Source: Thiotrichaceae bacterium UBA7357
Lineage (GTDB): Bacteria > Pseudomonadota > Gammaproteobacteria > Eutrophobiales > Eutrophobiaceae
Direction: 5' to 3'
Length of the DNA stretch: 64,000 nucleotides
Assembly: GCA_002470825.1 (NCBI GenBank)
Contig: DKOR01000023.1
Location: 59,385 to 123,384, forward strand
Part shown: one piece after another, positions 1 to 7,610 of the stretch
Layout of the letters: every line of letters begins with the position of its first letter
Position numbering within the stretch: the stretch's first letter is position 1
Notes under the pieces: model-generated
Seen by the model: the letters and a program-made list of their open reading frames with translations, nothing else
The model's database searches: none
What the model was told of the DNA's origin: nothing
Translations under genes and position numbers: made by a program

Positions 1-10
1 AGGGGTTAAC

Positions 11-532
11 ATGCGACGTAGACGATTTATTACGCAATTTAGTGGTCTCGCAGGCGGTCTCATGCTGTCAGGGACTAACCTTTTGGCACACCCTATTGAT
101 AATAATATTGATTTGAGTCACCTGAAAAAAAGCGATGATAAGTGGAAAAAGCTAGTATCGGATAAAGAGTTCGATATTCTATTTGACGAAGCTACCGAGC
201 CTCCTGGTTCAAGCGAATTAAATCACATAAAAGAAGATGGTACTTTTATATGTACTGCTTGTTATCTCCCATTGTTTGAATTTGAAAAAAAGTATGAGAG
301 TGGTACTGGCTGGCCTAGTTTTTATGATGTTATTGCGGGACGTATAGGTACTAAGCTTGACATTAAATTGATTTGGCCGCGAAAAGAATATCATTGTATT
401 CGTTGCGGTGGGCATCAAGGCCATGTCTTTAGCGATGGACCGATCAACACCACCGGATTACGTTATTGTAATAATGGTCTAGCATTAAAATTTATTCCAG
501 TCGGTAGAGTATTACCAGAGCTACGAGGCTAA
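11..532 (+). CDS. msrB: Peptide-methionine (R)-S-oxide reductase MsrB, exported by Tat
   Basis: Reduces methionine-R-sulfoxide in proteins. The 173-residue product shows the MsrB fold markers: zinc cysteines C81/C84 and C129/C132, the GTGWPSF motif at 98-104, GHQGHVF around 134-140 and the catalytic cysteine in RYCNN (C153). The N-terminus begins with an arginine run (RRRRF) followed by a Gly/Leu-rich hydrophobic stretch to about residue 26, which reads as a twin-arginine signal, so the enzyme is inferred to act in the periplasm. msrA starts 2 bases after its stop, so the two are one operon covering both sulfoxide stereoisomers. The start lies close to the window edge, so the upstream promoter is not visible. 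Family assignment is firm; the Tat export is inferred from the N-terminus only. Confidence 0.93.
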   Translation: MRRRRFITQFSGLAGGLMLSGTNLLAHPIDNNIDLSHLKKSDDKWKKLVSDKEFDILFDEATEPPGSSELNHIKEDGTFICTACYLPLFEFEKKYESGTGWPSFYDVIAGRIGTKLDIKLIWPRKEYHCIRCGGHQGHVFSDGPINTTGLRYCNNGLALKFIPVGRVLPELRG

Positions 533-534
533 CT

Positions 535-1119
535 ATGTTTCGAATTATTCTAGGCGTTTTGTTATGTAGCATGTGTTTATCTTCGTTTGCTAAAAATAAT
601 CTTGCCATTTTTGCGGGAGGTTGTTTTTGGTGCATGGAGGGCCCCTTCGACAAGCTCGATGGAGTTATCAGTTCAACGTCTGGCTATACTGGAGGGCATA
701 CTGAAAATCCAACATATGAAAGTAGTTCAACAGGCACGACAGGGCATTATGAAGCAGTTCAAATTGAGTATGACTCAACAATAGTAAGCTATGAAGAATT
801 ATTGGATGTTTATTGGAAAAATATTGATCCATTTGATGCACATGGACAATTTTGTGATAAAGGGTCACATTACCGTGCAGCAATATTTATAATGAACGAG
901 GAGGAAAAAAGATTAGCGTTTAAAAGTAGAGAGACGTTACAAGATAAATTAAAGAATAAGATTGTAACAGAAATTCTGTCAGCTAAGCAGTTCTATGCTG
1001 CAGAAGATTATCATCAGGATTATTACAAAAAGAATCCAATACGCTATAAATACTACCGCTACGGATGTAATAGAGACAAAAGATTGAAACAAATAGAAGA
1101 ATTAGTCAAGTCAAAATAA
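535..1119 (+). CDS. msrA: Peptide-methionine (S)-S-oxide reductase MsrA, exported
   Basis: Reduces methionine-S-sulfoxide. The 194-residue product carries the MsrA signature GCFWCME at 29-35 with nucleophile C30, then the conserved SGYTGG and the HYEAV and YHQDYY segments. Residues 1-19 form a short Sec-type signal (hydrophobic core and a small-residue end SSFA), so it probably shares the periplasm with the upstream MsrB. Spacing to msrB is 2 bases. A late cysteine (YGCNR) may serve as resolving cysteine. Most bacterial MsrA proteins are cytoplasmic; a separately encoded exported MsrA/MsrB pair is less usual than the fused PilB arrangement of Neisseria. Confidence 0.93.
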   Translation: MFRIILGVLLCSMCLSSFAKNNLAIFAGGCFWCMEGPFDKLDGVISSTSGYTGGHTENPTYESSSTGTTGHYEAVQIEYDSTIVSYEELLDVYWKNIDPFDAHGQFCDKGSHYRAAIFIMNEEEKRLAFKSRETLQDKLKNKIVTEILSAKQFYAAEDYHQDYYKKNPIRYKYYRYGCNRDKRLKQIEELVKSK

Positions 1120-1137
1120 TTATTCAACGCAGATCGT

Positions 1138-1713
1138 TTAACAGTTATAGTTAAGTATCTGACCTTTAGGTTTATTTGTAAAATAGTTTGTTTGGACTGG
1201 TTGTGATTGATTATGACTATAGCCTAGTTTCACCATCATTTTACTAAAAAAGTAAGCTGTCCTTGACTTCGATTGGCGATGATTACGTTACGATTTATTT
1301 TAGAATATTAATTTACAATTTTAGATAATGCGACTTGCATGCCCATCATTCATATAATGAATAGTTATCTATGATAAGAATAAGCTCACTTAGTGCACTA
1401 AGACCATCAGACCAATTAGTTTGAACGAGAGGTATTGCTTTGTCTTCAATTAAGGCAACATCCTTTTTAAGAAAACTTTCTACTTCTGGATGATAGTCTG
1501 TCGCAGTAATATTAACATTAAACTAATGAGTTCTATGCCACAGCCAACTCCTAGAATAAGTTTGTTTTTGGTAACGTAGTCAAACATGCAGTGAGCTGAT
1601 GCTTCGCTAAAAGGCCAAACAATCACTACTTTGCTGAAGAAATGTCGAGATTTTAACAATATCACCAACATCAAGAAATTCTTGTTTACCGAGTAAGGTT
1701 CTTCTATGGACAT
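1138..1713 (-). pseudogene. Decayed SAM-dependent small-molecule/lysine-type methyltransferase
   Basis: Read on the minus strand, pieces of one methyltransferase are spread over three phases. From 1713 the first frame gives a WPF segment and a motif I remnant (LILGVGCGIELISL) and stops at 1480. A frameshift near 1515 leads to a second frame with ITATDYHPEVE (motif II), KAIPLVQTNW and LSELILIIDNYSLYE, where homologues have a FDLIIGSDLLYE-type motif. After a stop and more shifts come NVIIANRSQGQ and then MVKLGYS...KGQIL, ending at the stop at 1138-1140. The order matches a Methyltransf_16-like protein of about 190-220 residues. Changes at the glycine motif (LGVG) and at the conserved D/E positions suggest real decay, not a single sequencing error. 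Exact homologue unknown; the limits are approximate. Confidence 0.72.
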
Positions 1714-1865
1714 TTATTATACTCAGTTGTTTAATAACTGATACCAATCTCAGACATATGTATTTACTAGTATAGAAACCAAGCAATCATTAAATCCATT
1801 ACATCCAACTCGTACTCTATATTAATCAGTAAGTAGATTATCGTAATATATTTTTTTATTGAGTT
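1714..1865. other. Intergenic spacer, nothing recognised
   Basis: AT-rich spacer between the start of the methyltransferase relic and the stop of the MEKHLA gene. I see no open frame with protein-like composition and no strong hairpin. Confidence 0.5.
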
Positions 1866-2333
1866 TTATTGGTGAAGCCAGCTTTCAAACATAGCTGCTT
1901 GTCCATAATAAGCTCCTGAATCATCGATAATATTCCAGATAATTGCACCCTGTATTAAAAAACGTCTGCCACTAGAGGAGAGTCTTATGCCGGAATAATT
2001 ATCTAAAAAACCATCTTTTGCTACTTGTTGTATTAATTTTTCTCGTTCTACTTGATTTATTATTTCTACAGACTCCTTCGAAGGCATTTTGATAAAGCTC
2101 TTCCAATCAAGTTCAAAAAGATCGAGTGCCATTTCATTCCCGAAGTTAAAGATAGCGGTGTCTTCGAGACCATGTGAAACAACAACAAAAGGTGCATTGT
2201 ATAAAGTTAAAATAAAATCATTATCATTTTTTTGAGTAGGTATAAGCTGCTTCCCGGTCCAGTATAAATAACTGGAACAGAGAAGTTGGCCATGTTTAAT
2301 ATAAACATCTGTAGAGAGCTCATGATGAATCAT
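1866..2333 (-). CDS. MEKHLA domain protein
   Basis: A 155-residue soluble protein matching the MEKHLA family, a PAS-related domain found alone in proteobacteria and at the end of plant HD-ZIP III factors. Visible hallmarks are LYNAPFVVVSHG (residues 44-55), the FNFGNEMALDLFELDW stretch, the middle PSKESVE segment, GFLDNYSGIRLSSSGRRF and the C-terminal YYGQAAMFESWL. Function in bacteria is not established; a sensory or ligand-binding role is inferred from the PAS relationship. It stands alone, on the minus strand like the GST and cupin genes upstream of it, with 250 bases to the GST gene. Confidence 0.85.
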   Translation of the reverse strand: MIHHELSTDVYIKHGQLLCSSYLYWTGKQLIPTQKNDNDFILTLYNAPFVVVSHGLEDTAIFNFGNEMALDLFELDWKSFIKMPSKESVEIINQVEREKLIQQVAKDGFLDNYSGIRLSSSGRRFLIQGAIIWNIIDDSGAYYGQAAMFESWLHQ

Positions 2334-2585
2334 TTTAGCATTTCATCTTGCTGAGCTGAGTTTGATACTTAAATTAAAAAAAGTTTTCCTTTTAAGTATA
2401 GGCATCCACTTTTTAGATATAGTTAAAAAAGTTCATTAGTTTATTTCAACACGACGCCAATGATCATTATATGAGATTAGTATTCTATTAATCATCCTGA
2501 TGTTTATTTGACTAGCTACTCAGCGATTGCTACAGGTTTTTATGAGTAAAAAAAGAAGTTTGCTAAATAATTTTTATATTAAATC

Positions 2586-3233
2586 TTAACCTGTAATAAC
2601 TGAATCAAATGTTTCTTTATATGAGCCATGCATCTTCGTGTAAAAAGGCAAGTCTGTTAGTTTGCTAGCCCATTTGGCAACATTTGGATAATCAGAAATA
2701 TCAATATCGATAACCTCAAACGGGTCAACGGTGGCAAGCAGAGCAATATCAGCTATCGTCATGTTATCATCAACGAGGTAAGGGGTTGTTCCTAATTGTT
2801 TCTCGATAATAGTCATAAAACGTTTTAAAAAAACATACCCCTCTTCCATGGATTTTTTATCGGCCTCTGCATTGATTAGACCAGCAACAATTTTATTAAA
2901 AAATACTTTTATTAAACTATTGTTAAGATGTGCATTGATGAAATCTAACCATTTATCAACATGTGCTTGTTTAATAATGTCTTTAGGATAAAAGTCAGAC
3001 TCATGCTTACGGCAAAGATATTTCATAATGGCATTGCTTTCAAATAAATAAAAACCATCATCATCAATTGCTGGGATCTTTCCCGATGGGTTAATCTTTA
3101 GGTATACATCAGTTTGAGTTTCGCCGACAAGTGGGTTTATTATTATGAATTCGTGATTCAAACCAATTGCATTCAAACACATTCGTACTCTATTTGTTGG
3201 AAAAGACAAACCCATTCCGTATACTTTAATCAC
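2586..3233 (-). CDS. Glutathione S-transferase family protein
   Basis: A 215-residue cytosolic GST. The N-terminal thioredoxin-like domain (about 1-80) has the active-site region SFPTNRVRM, the cis-proline glutathione motif NPSGKIPAID and the FESNAIMKYL helix; the C-terminal helical domain (about 90-205) has the TIADIALLA N-capping motif. The spacing of these motifs fits theta/beta-like bacterial GSTs. Substrate cannot be told from sequence. It is a single gene with 250-base spacers on both sides. Confidence 0.88.
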   Translation of the reverse strand: MIKVYGMGLSFPTNRVRMCLNAIGLNHEFIIINPLVGETQTDVYLKINPSGKIPAIDDDGFYLFESNAIMKYLCRKHESDFYPKDIIKQAHVDKWLDFINAHLNNSLIKVFFNKIVAGLINAEADKKSMEEGYVFLKRFMTIIEKQLGTTPYLVDDNMTIADIALLATVDPFEVIDIDISDYPNVAKWASKLTDLPFYTKMHGSYKETFDSVITG

Positions 3234-3491
3234 TACATTTTTCCTTAGTTTTTATTAATATGTTTTTATAAGGTTTATAGTAGTATTAATCATTTATAAA
3301 ATAAAGACACTCTAGAAATATAGTATTCACACAGTCACTAGGACATGGATTTAGTTATCTCTGCCCACTTTTTATTCAAGATTAAAACTTCATAGGTGCG
3401 TTGGAGAATCTATTTAATATTACTTTTCTCATAATTTATTTTGTTTCAGCTATATGTTACAAATACATAATTCTTTATAAAGACGGTAACA

Positions 3492-3941
3492 TCACCCATG
3501 CATACCGTCTCGCCACACATTTTCTGGTTTTTCTATAGGTTCTATATCAAGATTTACAACAATAGCTTGTTGTCCGCTACGCATTAAAACACATTCCAGA
3601 GAAGTGTCGTTTCCAGCATTAATCTCCTGATGCGGCACATATGGTGGGACATAAATAAAATCACCAGGTCCAGCTTCCGCTGTATATTCTAGCTTTTCAC
3701 CCCAACGCATGCGGGCTAAACCAGTAATGACATAAATAACACTTTCTACTTCCCCATGGTGATGCGCGCCAGTCTTCGTGTTAGGTGAAATAGATACGGT
3801 TCCTGCCCATATTTTTGAAGCGCCAACTGTTGCAGCGCTTATTGCTTCAGACCGTTTCATACCTGTTGTCTGAGCTGTATCCGAACTTAATTCACCCGCC
3901 CGTACGACACGCACCCCATCAGTTCGCCAATTAGTTGACAT
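3492..3941 (-). CDS. Cupin-domain (RmlC-like) protein
   Basis: A 149-residue single-domain cupin. Motif 1 is the metal-binding stretch HHHGEVESVIYVITG (from residue 60) and motif 2 is PGDFIYVPPYVPHQ (92-105), together giving the usual three-His/one-Glu site. It has no signal peptide. Codon use looks less AT-rich than its surroundings (many GC-ending codons), which hints at a different history from the neighbouring genes. Enzymatic function unknown; cupins range from dioxygenases to isomerases and sugar-binding proteins. Confidence 0.82.
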   Translation of the reverse strand: MSTNWRTDGVRVVRAGELSSDTAQTTGMKRSEAISAATVGASKIWAGTVSISPNTKTGAHHHGEVESVIYVITGLARMRWGEKLEYTAEAGPGDFIYVPPYVPHQEINAGNDTSLECVLMRSGQQAIVVNLDIEPIEKPENVWRDGMHG

Positions 3942-3992
3942 AATTTATCTCCAATAACTGACACCTATATGAGTGTGATGAAAGTTTAATAT

Positions 3993-4139
3993 TTAATGAC
4001 AGTGAATTCGTCCGGACTTAAAGTCTTTGTAACAAGCATGATCATTTGTATCACCCGAGTGTGAGAAGACTACAGGGTTTATTCCGATGACGAATAATAA
4101 AATAATGAGAAATTTATTTAAAAGTATTTTCTTTGCCAT
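3993..4139 (-). CDS. Small secreted YHYH-like peptide (48 aa)
   Basis: A 48-residue minus-strand frame starting at an ATG at 4137-4139. It opens with MAKKILLNKF and a strong hydrophobic core (LIILLFVIGI), then a signal-peptidase-like VVFS, then the mature part HSGDTNDHACYKDFKSGRIHCH. The mature part resembles the short YHYH-type proteins with HSGGT...GCH...GGYHCH, common as tiny periplasmic proteins in proteobacteria and carrying paired Cys/His that could bind metal. Two cysteines and four histidines fall in the last 22 residues. It lies between the cupin gene and a long empty stretch. The exact match to the family consensus is imperfect and function is unknown. Confidence 0.65.
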   Translation of the reverse strand: MAKKILLNKFLIILLFVIGINPVVFSHSGDTNDHACYKDFKSGRIHCH

Positions 4140-4969
4140 ATTAAAATAATCACCTATATAATTAATTATTTAGATTCTAACTTCGCTTTGATAATACAAT
4201 GCTAGCACATAATTCATCAGCAAATTATAAGTAGGCAGTTTTTAATATTCATCATAAATGGTCCGAGAAAGTTATAGTTTTTAACATTCTGAGCCTTACT
4301 TCTTGATAAATTAAAAAATCTTCTTTCGACGAGCCTCCGGATGAATATAATTATATTATGAAATAATTTAGCTATAGTATTATATGGATGCTATATATTT
4401 AAAATACCTGACAACATAATGACAGTTTTATTGCTTTTGACGATGACGCTTTAAACCAATTTATCGTTTACAGAATTCGTAAACCCCATATTACAAAACT
4501 GAGTTTATTCAGAAACATACCAAGAGTCAAAGTTAAGCTCACTCACTATCAACGCCGTTAATATAGTGTCTAAACTATCTCTAGTTATGAAAATGAAATT
4601 CGCTATATTATCCAAACAAGAAATTTTTCTCTGTGTTCTAGCAATTAATATATGCACTTAATTTATTGATGAAACAAAATTCTTCATATTAGGAGCAATT
4701 GAAATTATGTTCTTATTAAGATAAAAAAACAGCTTGGTAGATTAAACATTATCTTTACGTTAACTAACAGATGTTACTGATATTAAGATTAAGAATATTA
4801 AATTAATACAGTATTTTGTATATAAATTTAATACTCAGTTGCTACATTCCGGTTAAATAAATATTCTATGCGGTTTTTTCTCTCACTTTTAGAGTTGAGT
4901 AGTGTGTCAAAAAAGCGTTCCTAAATTAAGCTAGTTGCCTATTTAATAGTTTTCTTTGAAGATATTATT
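4140..4969. other. 830-base gene-free region
   Basis: Very AT-rich and full of stops in all frames. A stretch of about 45 codons on the plus strand near 4420-4560 reads without stops but has no start and I could not match it to a family. No strong terminator hairpin is visible on either side. It probably contains the 3' end of the rpoH transcript and decayed sequence. Confidence 0.5.
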
Positions 4970-5821
4970 TTAATCAGTGATTGTCTCGCGCAATATTTTC
5001 ATTGCATTTCTTTCTATCTGTCGGATCCTTTCTGCAGAAACACCATGGACGGCTGCAAGTTCTTGCAAAGTAGTTTTATTTTCAGTCAACCAACGTTTAA
5101 CTATGATATCTTTGCTACGATCATCTAGCAAAGCGAGTGCCTTATGTAATGAAGCTTGACTCTCATAGTCAAGTTGTGCAGTTTCTATCAATTCTTCAGG
5201 ACCTGCTGTTTTATTCTCGAGGAAGTAAGATGGTGAAAAACTTGAATCTTCGTCATCATCGCTATCAAGGCCATCGAAGGACGCATCATAGTTACCCATG
5301 CGTTTTTCCATTTCTGTGACGTCACTAGGCCTGACGCCGAGAGTCTCAGCTACTTCATTGACTTCATTTTGATTTAACCAGCCGAGACGTTTTTTGGATG
5401 AGCGCAGATTAAAAAATAATTTACGTTGTGCTTTAGTTGTTGCGACTTTAACGATACGCCAGTTTTTAAGAATAAATTCATGCATCTCTGCGCGAATCCA
5501 ATGTACAGCGAAAGAAACAAGTCGTACACCTATATCTGGGTTGAATCTTTTGACGGCTTTCATCAAACCAACGTTACCTTCTTGAATCAAATCGGCTTGT
5601 TGTAAACCGTAGCCGCTATAACCTCGTGCAATTTTTACTACGAAGCGCAGATGCGACATCACTAAATGACGTGCAGCTTCAATATCATCATCTTCTCGAA
5701 GACGCTTGGCAAAGAGCCGTTCTTCTTCTAAAGATAAGATTGGCACTTGATTGACTGATGAAATATAACTTTCAATCGATCCGGCCGGTAATGCAAGTTT
5801 TAAGTTTGTTAATTGATACAT
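4970..5821 (-). CDS. rpoH: RNA polymerase heat-shock sigma factor RpoH (sigma-32)
   Basis: Directs transcription of heat-shock genes. Residues are counted from the ATG at 5819-5821 (MYQLTNLKLALP), giving 283 aa, the usual RpoH length. A reading frame continues upstream to an ATG at 5896, but that start lies before the promoter and operator described at 5850-5879 and adds residues foreign to the family. Region 2 has ADLIQEGNVGLMKAVKRFNP and SFAVHWIRAEMHEFIL; the RpoH-specific box QRKLFFNLR follows; region 4.2 ends with the helix-turn-helix SAERIRQIERNAMKILR. A GGGAAAAG ribosome-binding region precedes the start. It is last in the ftsY-ftsE-ftsX-rpoH order, as in most gammaproteobacteria, but has its own promoter. 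Confidence 0.95.
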   Translation of the reverse strand: MYQLTNLKLALPAGSIESYISSVNQVPILSLEEERLFAKRLREDDDIEAARHLVMSHLRFVVKIARGYSGYGLQQADLIQEGNVGLMKAVKRFNPDIGVRLVSFAVHWIRAEMHEFILKNWRIVKVATTKAQRKLFFNLRSSKKRLGWLNQNEVNEVAETLGVRPSDVTEMEKRMGNYDASFDGLDSDDDEDSSFSPSYFLENKTAGPEELIETAQLDYESQASLHKALALLDDRSKDIIVKRWLTENKTTLQELAAVHGVSAERIRQIERNAMKILRETITD

Positions 5822-5849
5822 CGGACTTTTCCCGCTATTTTTAAGGATA

Positions 5850-5879
5850 ATTTTAGCACTCCGGAACATAGAGTGCCAA
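5850..5879 (-). promoter_or_regulatory. Sigma-70 promoter of rpoH enclosing the CIRCE operator
   Basis: On the minus strand TTGGCA (5874-5879) and TAAAAT (5850-5855) are spaced by 18 bases, each one mismatch from the -35 and -10 consensus. The predicted start falls near 5842, about 20 bases before the rpoH ATG. The -35 is made by the outer left arm of the inverted repeat and the -10 abuts its right arm, so a bound repressor would block polymerase directly. Confidence 0.6.
5853..5879. promoter_or_regulatory. CIRCE element (HrcA operator) upstream of rpoH
   Basis: The plus strand reads TTAGCACTC-N9-GAGTGCCAA, 17 of the 18 arm bases of the CIRCE consensus TTAGCACTC-N9-GAGTGCTAA. The spacer is exactly 9 bases. 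It ends 31 bases before the rpoH start and nests in the promoter. CIRCE is the operator of HrcA, which is itself matured by GroEL, so rpoH is predicted to be derepressed when GroEL is titrated by unfolded protein. hrcA is not in this window, so the regulator's presence is inferred. Confidence 0.82.
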
Positions 5880-5952
5880 TTTTTAAAAAAATTCAATTTA
5901 ATCAGGTTCGTAGAGTACTGATTATTAGAGCATGATGCCTTTTAAAAGAGTT

Positions 5953-6936
5953 CTAGATGGGTTCAATTGCCCGTAAATGACGTTTCACAGCTATCCAAGA
6001 GCCAAACAAACCGAGAACGATTCCACTAGCAAGTAGGATTAGCGAGTTACCCAAACTAAGGCCTATTAACTGAAAGTCACTATTATAAAGTCTGGCGAGT
6101 TTGTTAACCGGGCCACCAAGCATTTGCACAGATATTATGACCAACAGCCAAGCGATGATACTACTAGAGACGCCGTACCAAAATCCGCTATAGAGGAATG
6201 GGCGTTGTATAAATCTATCTGTCCCACCAAAAAGTTTAGTGATCTCAATCTCTGACCGACGATTATCAATTAAAAGTCTAATAGTATTGCCGACAATAAG
6301 TAATACCGCGATTGCTAGAAATGTTGAAAGAACTACAATTAGACGATTAACGATATCTAGTAAATAAAGTAAGCGTTTCAACCAACGCCTATCGTATTGC
6401 ACGCTATCGGTTTCTGGCATGGCCTCCAGTTCTTTTATCAATTTCTCGGTTCTTGCTTCATCAATATTTTCGTAATTTGGCGTAACAAGAACAACGTTTG
6501 GTAACGGGTTTTCATCGAGTGAATTGAGTGCATCAGCAAAGCCCGATAGCTTTTGATATTCAACTAGCGCATCAGCCCGCTTTATCAAGTGGGTTTCACT
6601 GATGTTATTATTATTGGCTAAGATGTTGGCAAATTCTGCCGCACGTGACTCATCAATATCTGTTTGTAAAAATACTGTGATCTGAACAGAGTCATCCCAA
6701 CTTGATGAGACGTATCGTATATTATCGAGTAATAAATAAAAGTTGGCAGGTAAGGCTAGCGATATGCCAATAACTGTCGTAGTCAGTACACTGCTAATAG
6801 GGGATTTAATGTACTGTCCAAGACTGGAGATGAACGCCTGTGCATGTTGTAATAACCATGTGTCGAAGCGGCGCTTAAGCTGACTCTTAAAGCTCTTATT
6901 AGGACGAATGTTTTTTTTAAGGTTCCTCGGTTTCAT
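5953..6936 (-). CDS. ftsX: Cell division protein FtsX
   Basis: Membrane partner of FtsE in the divisome ABC-type complex, which couples constriction to activation of septal peptidoglycan hydrolases. The 327-residue product has a basic N-terminal cytoplasmic arm, a first membrane segment near 48-68, a periplasmic domain of about 120 residues (SWDDSVQITVFL... to ...VQYDRRWLKRL) and three more membrane segments toward the C-terminus, the FtsX topology. It starts 2 bases after ftsE and is followed by the rpoH promoter region, so the two form one unit with ftsY upstream. Confidence 0.94.
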   Translation of the reverse strand: MKPRNLKKNIRPNKSFKSQLKRRFDTWLLQHAQAFISSLGQYIKSPISSVLTTTVIGISLALPANFYLLLDNIRYVSSSWDDSVQITVFLQTDIDESRAAEFANILANNNNISETHLIKRADALVEYQKLSGFADALNSLDENPLPNVVLVTPNYENIDEARTEKLIKELEAMPETDSVQYDRRWLKRLLYLLDIVNRLIVVLSTFLAIAVLLIVGNTIRLLIDNRRSEIEITKLFGGTDRFIQRPFLYSGFWYGVSSSIIAWLLVIISVQMLGGPVNKLARLYNSDFQLIGLSLGNSLILLASGIVLGLFGSWIAVKRHLRAIEPI

Positions 6937-6938
6937 GT

Positions 6939-7610
6939 TTATGTTGTCGCTGCACCTTGTGTTAATATACGCCCAGATTTTAAGGTAATGATTCGTTTCG
7001 ACATGCGGCTGATCATATCAATGTCATGGCTGGCAATGAGAACGGTAACGCCGACCTGATTAAATTGTTCAAATAAACTCATCGTGTCCCATGACAAAGC
7101 GGGATCAAGGTTACCTGTAGGTTCATCTGCTAGGAGTATAGCTGGTCGATGCACGACTGCGCGTGCAACTCCTACACGTTGTTGTTCACCACCCGATAGC
7201 GCCATAGGATAGCTATTTACTTTTGTTAATAGATGGACTTTATCTAACGCGGCTTGCACACGCTTTCGAATCTCTTGATGACGATATCCAGCAATCACCA
7301 GTGGTAACGCGACATTATCATATAGGGTTCTATCATTTAGCAGGCGATGATCTTGAAACATAAAACCTATATGTCGCCTGAAGATAGGGATACGACGGTT
7401 ACGAACTCGTTCAAGGTTTTGACCATTAACAATAATCTGTCCACGAGAATGACGATCTATTAAGGCTATTAAACGCAGAAGTGTGCTTTTGCCAGCGCCT
7501 GATCTACCTGTTATGTAGACCATGGCACCTTGTTCAATATGTAGATTAATATTACGTAGAGCCTCATTACCTCCAGGGTAGTTCATGTGAACATTGGTAA
7601 ATTTAATCAC
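6939..7610 (-). CDS. ftsE: Cell division ATP-binding protein FtsE
   Basis: ATPase of the FtsEX complex. 223 residues, standard length. Walker A is GRSGAGKST (35-43), the Q-loop is FMFQDHRLL, the ABC signature is LSGGEQQRVGVARA and Walker B is ILLADEPTGNLDP followed by the switch histidine in ASHD. The start codon overlaps the ftsY stop by 4 bases, indicating translational coupling, and ftsX follows 2 bases later. Confidence 0.96.
   Translation of the reverse strand: MIKFTNVHMNYPGGNEALRNINLHIEQGAMVYITGRSGAGKSTLLRLIALIDRHSRGQIIVNGQNLERVRNRRIPIFRRHIGFMFQDHRLLNDRTLYDNVALPLVIAGYRHQEIRKRVQAALDKVHLLTKVNSYPMALSGGEQQRVGVARAVVHRPAILLADEPTGNLDPALSWDTMSLFEQFNQVGVTVLIASHDIDMISRMSKRIITLKSGRILTQGAATT

Noticed and set aside
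4420..4560. Stop-free stretch of about 45 codons on the plus strand (IAFDDDALNQFIVYRIRK...)
   Set aside because: No start codon, no family recognised; may be a relic but the evidence is too thin to list as a gene.
5822..5896. N-terminal extension of rpoH from the ATG at 5896
   Set aside because: It lies across the promoter and CIRCE operator and encodes residues absent from RpoH proteins.
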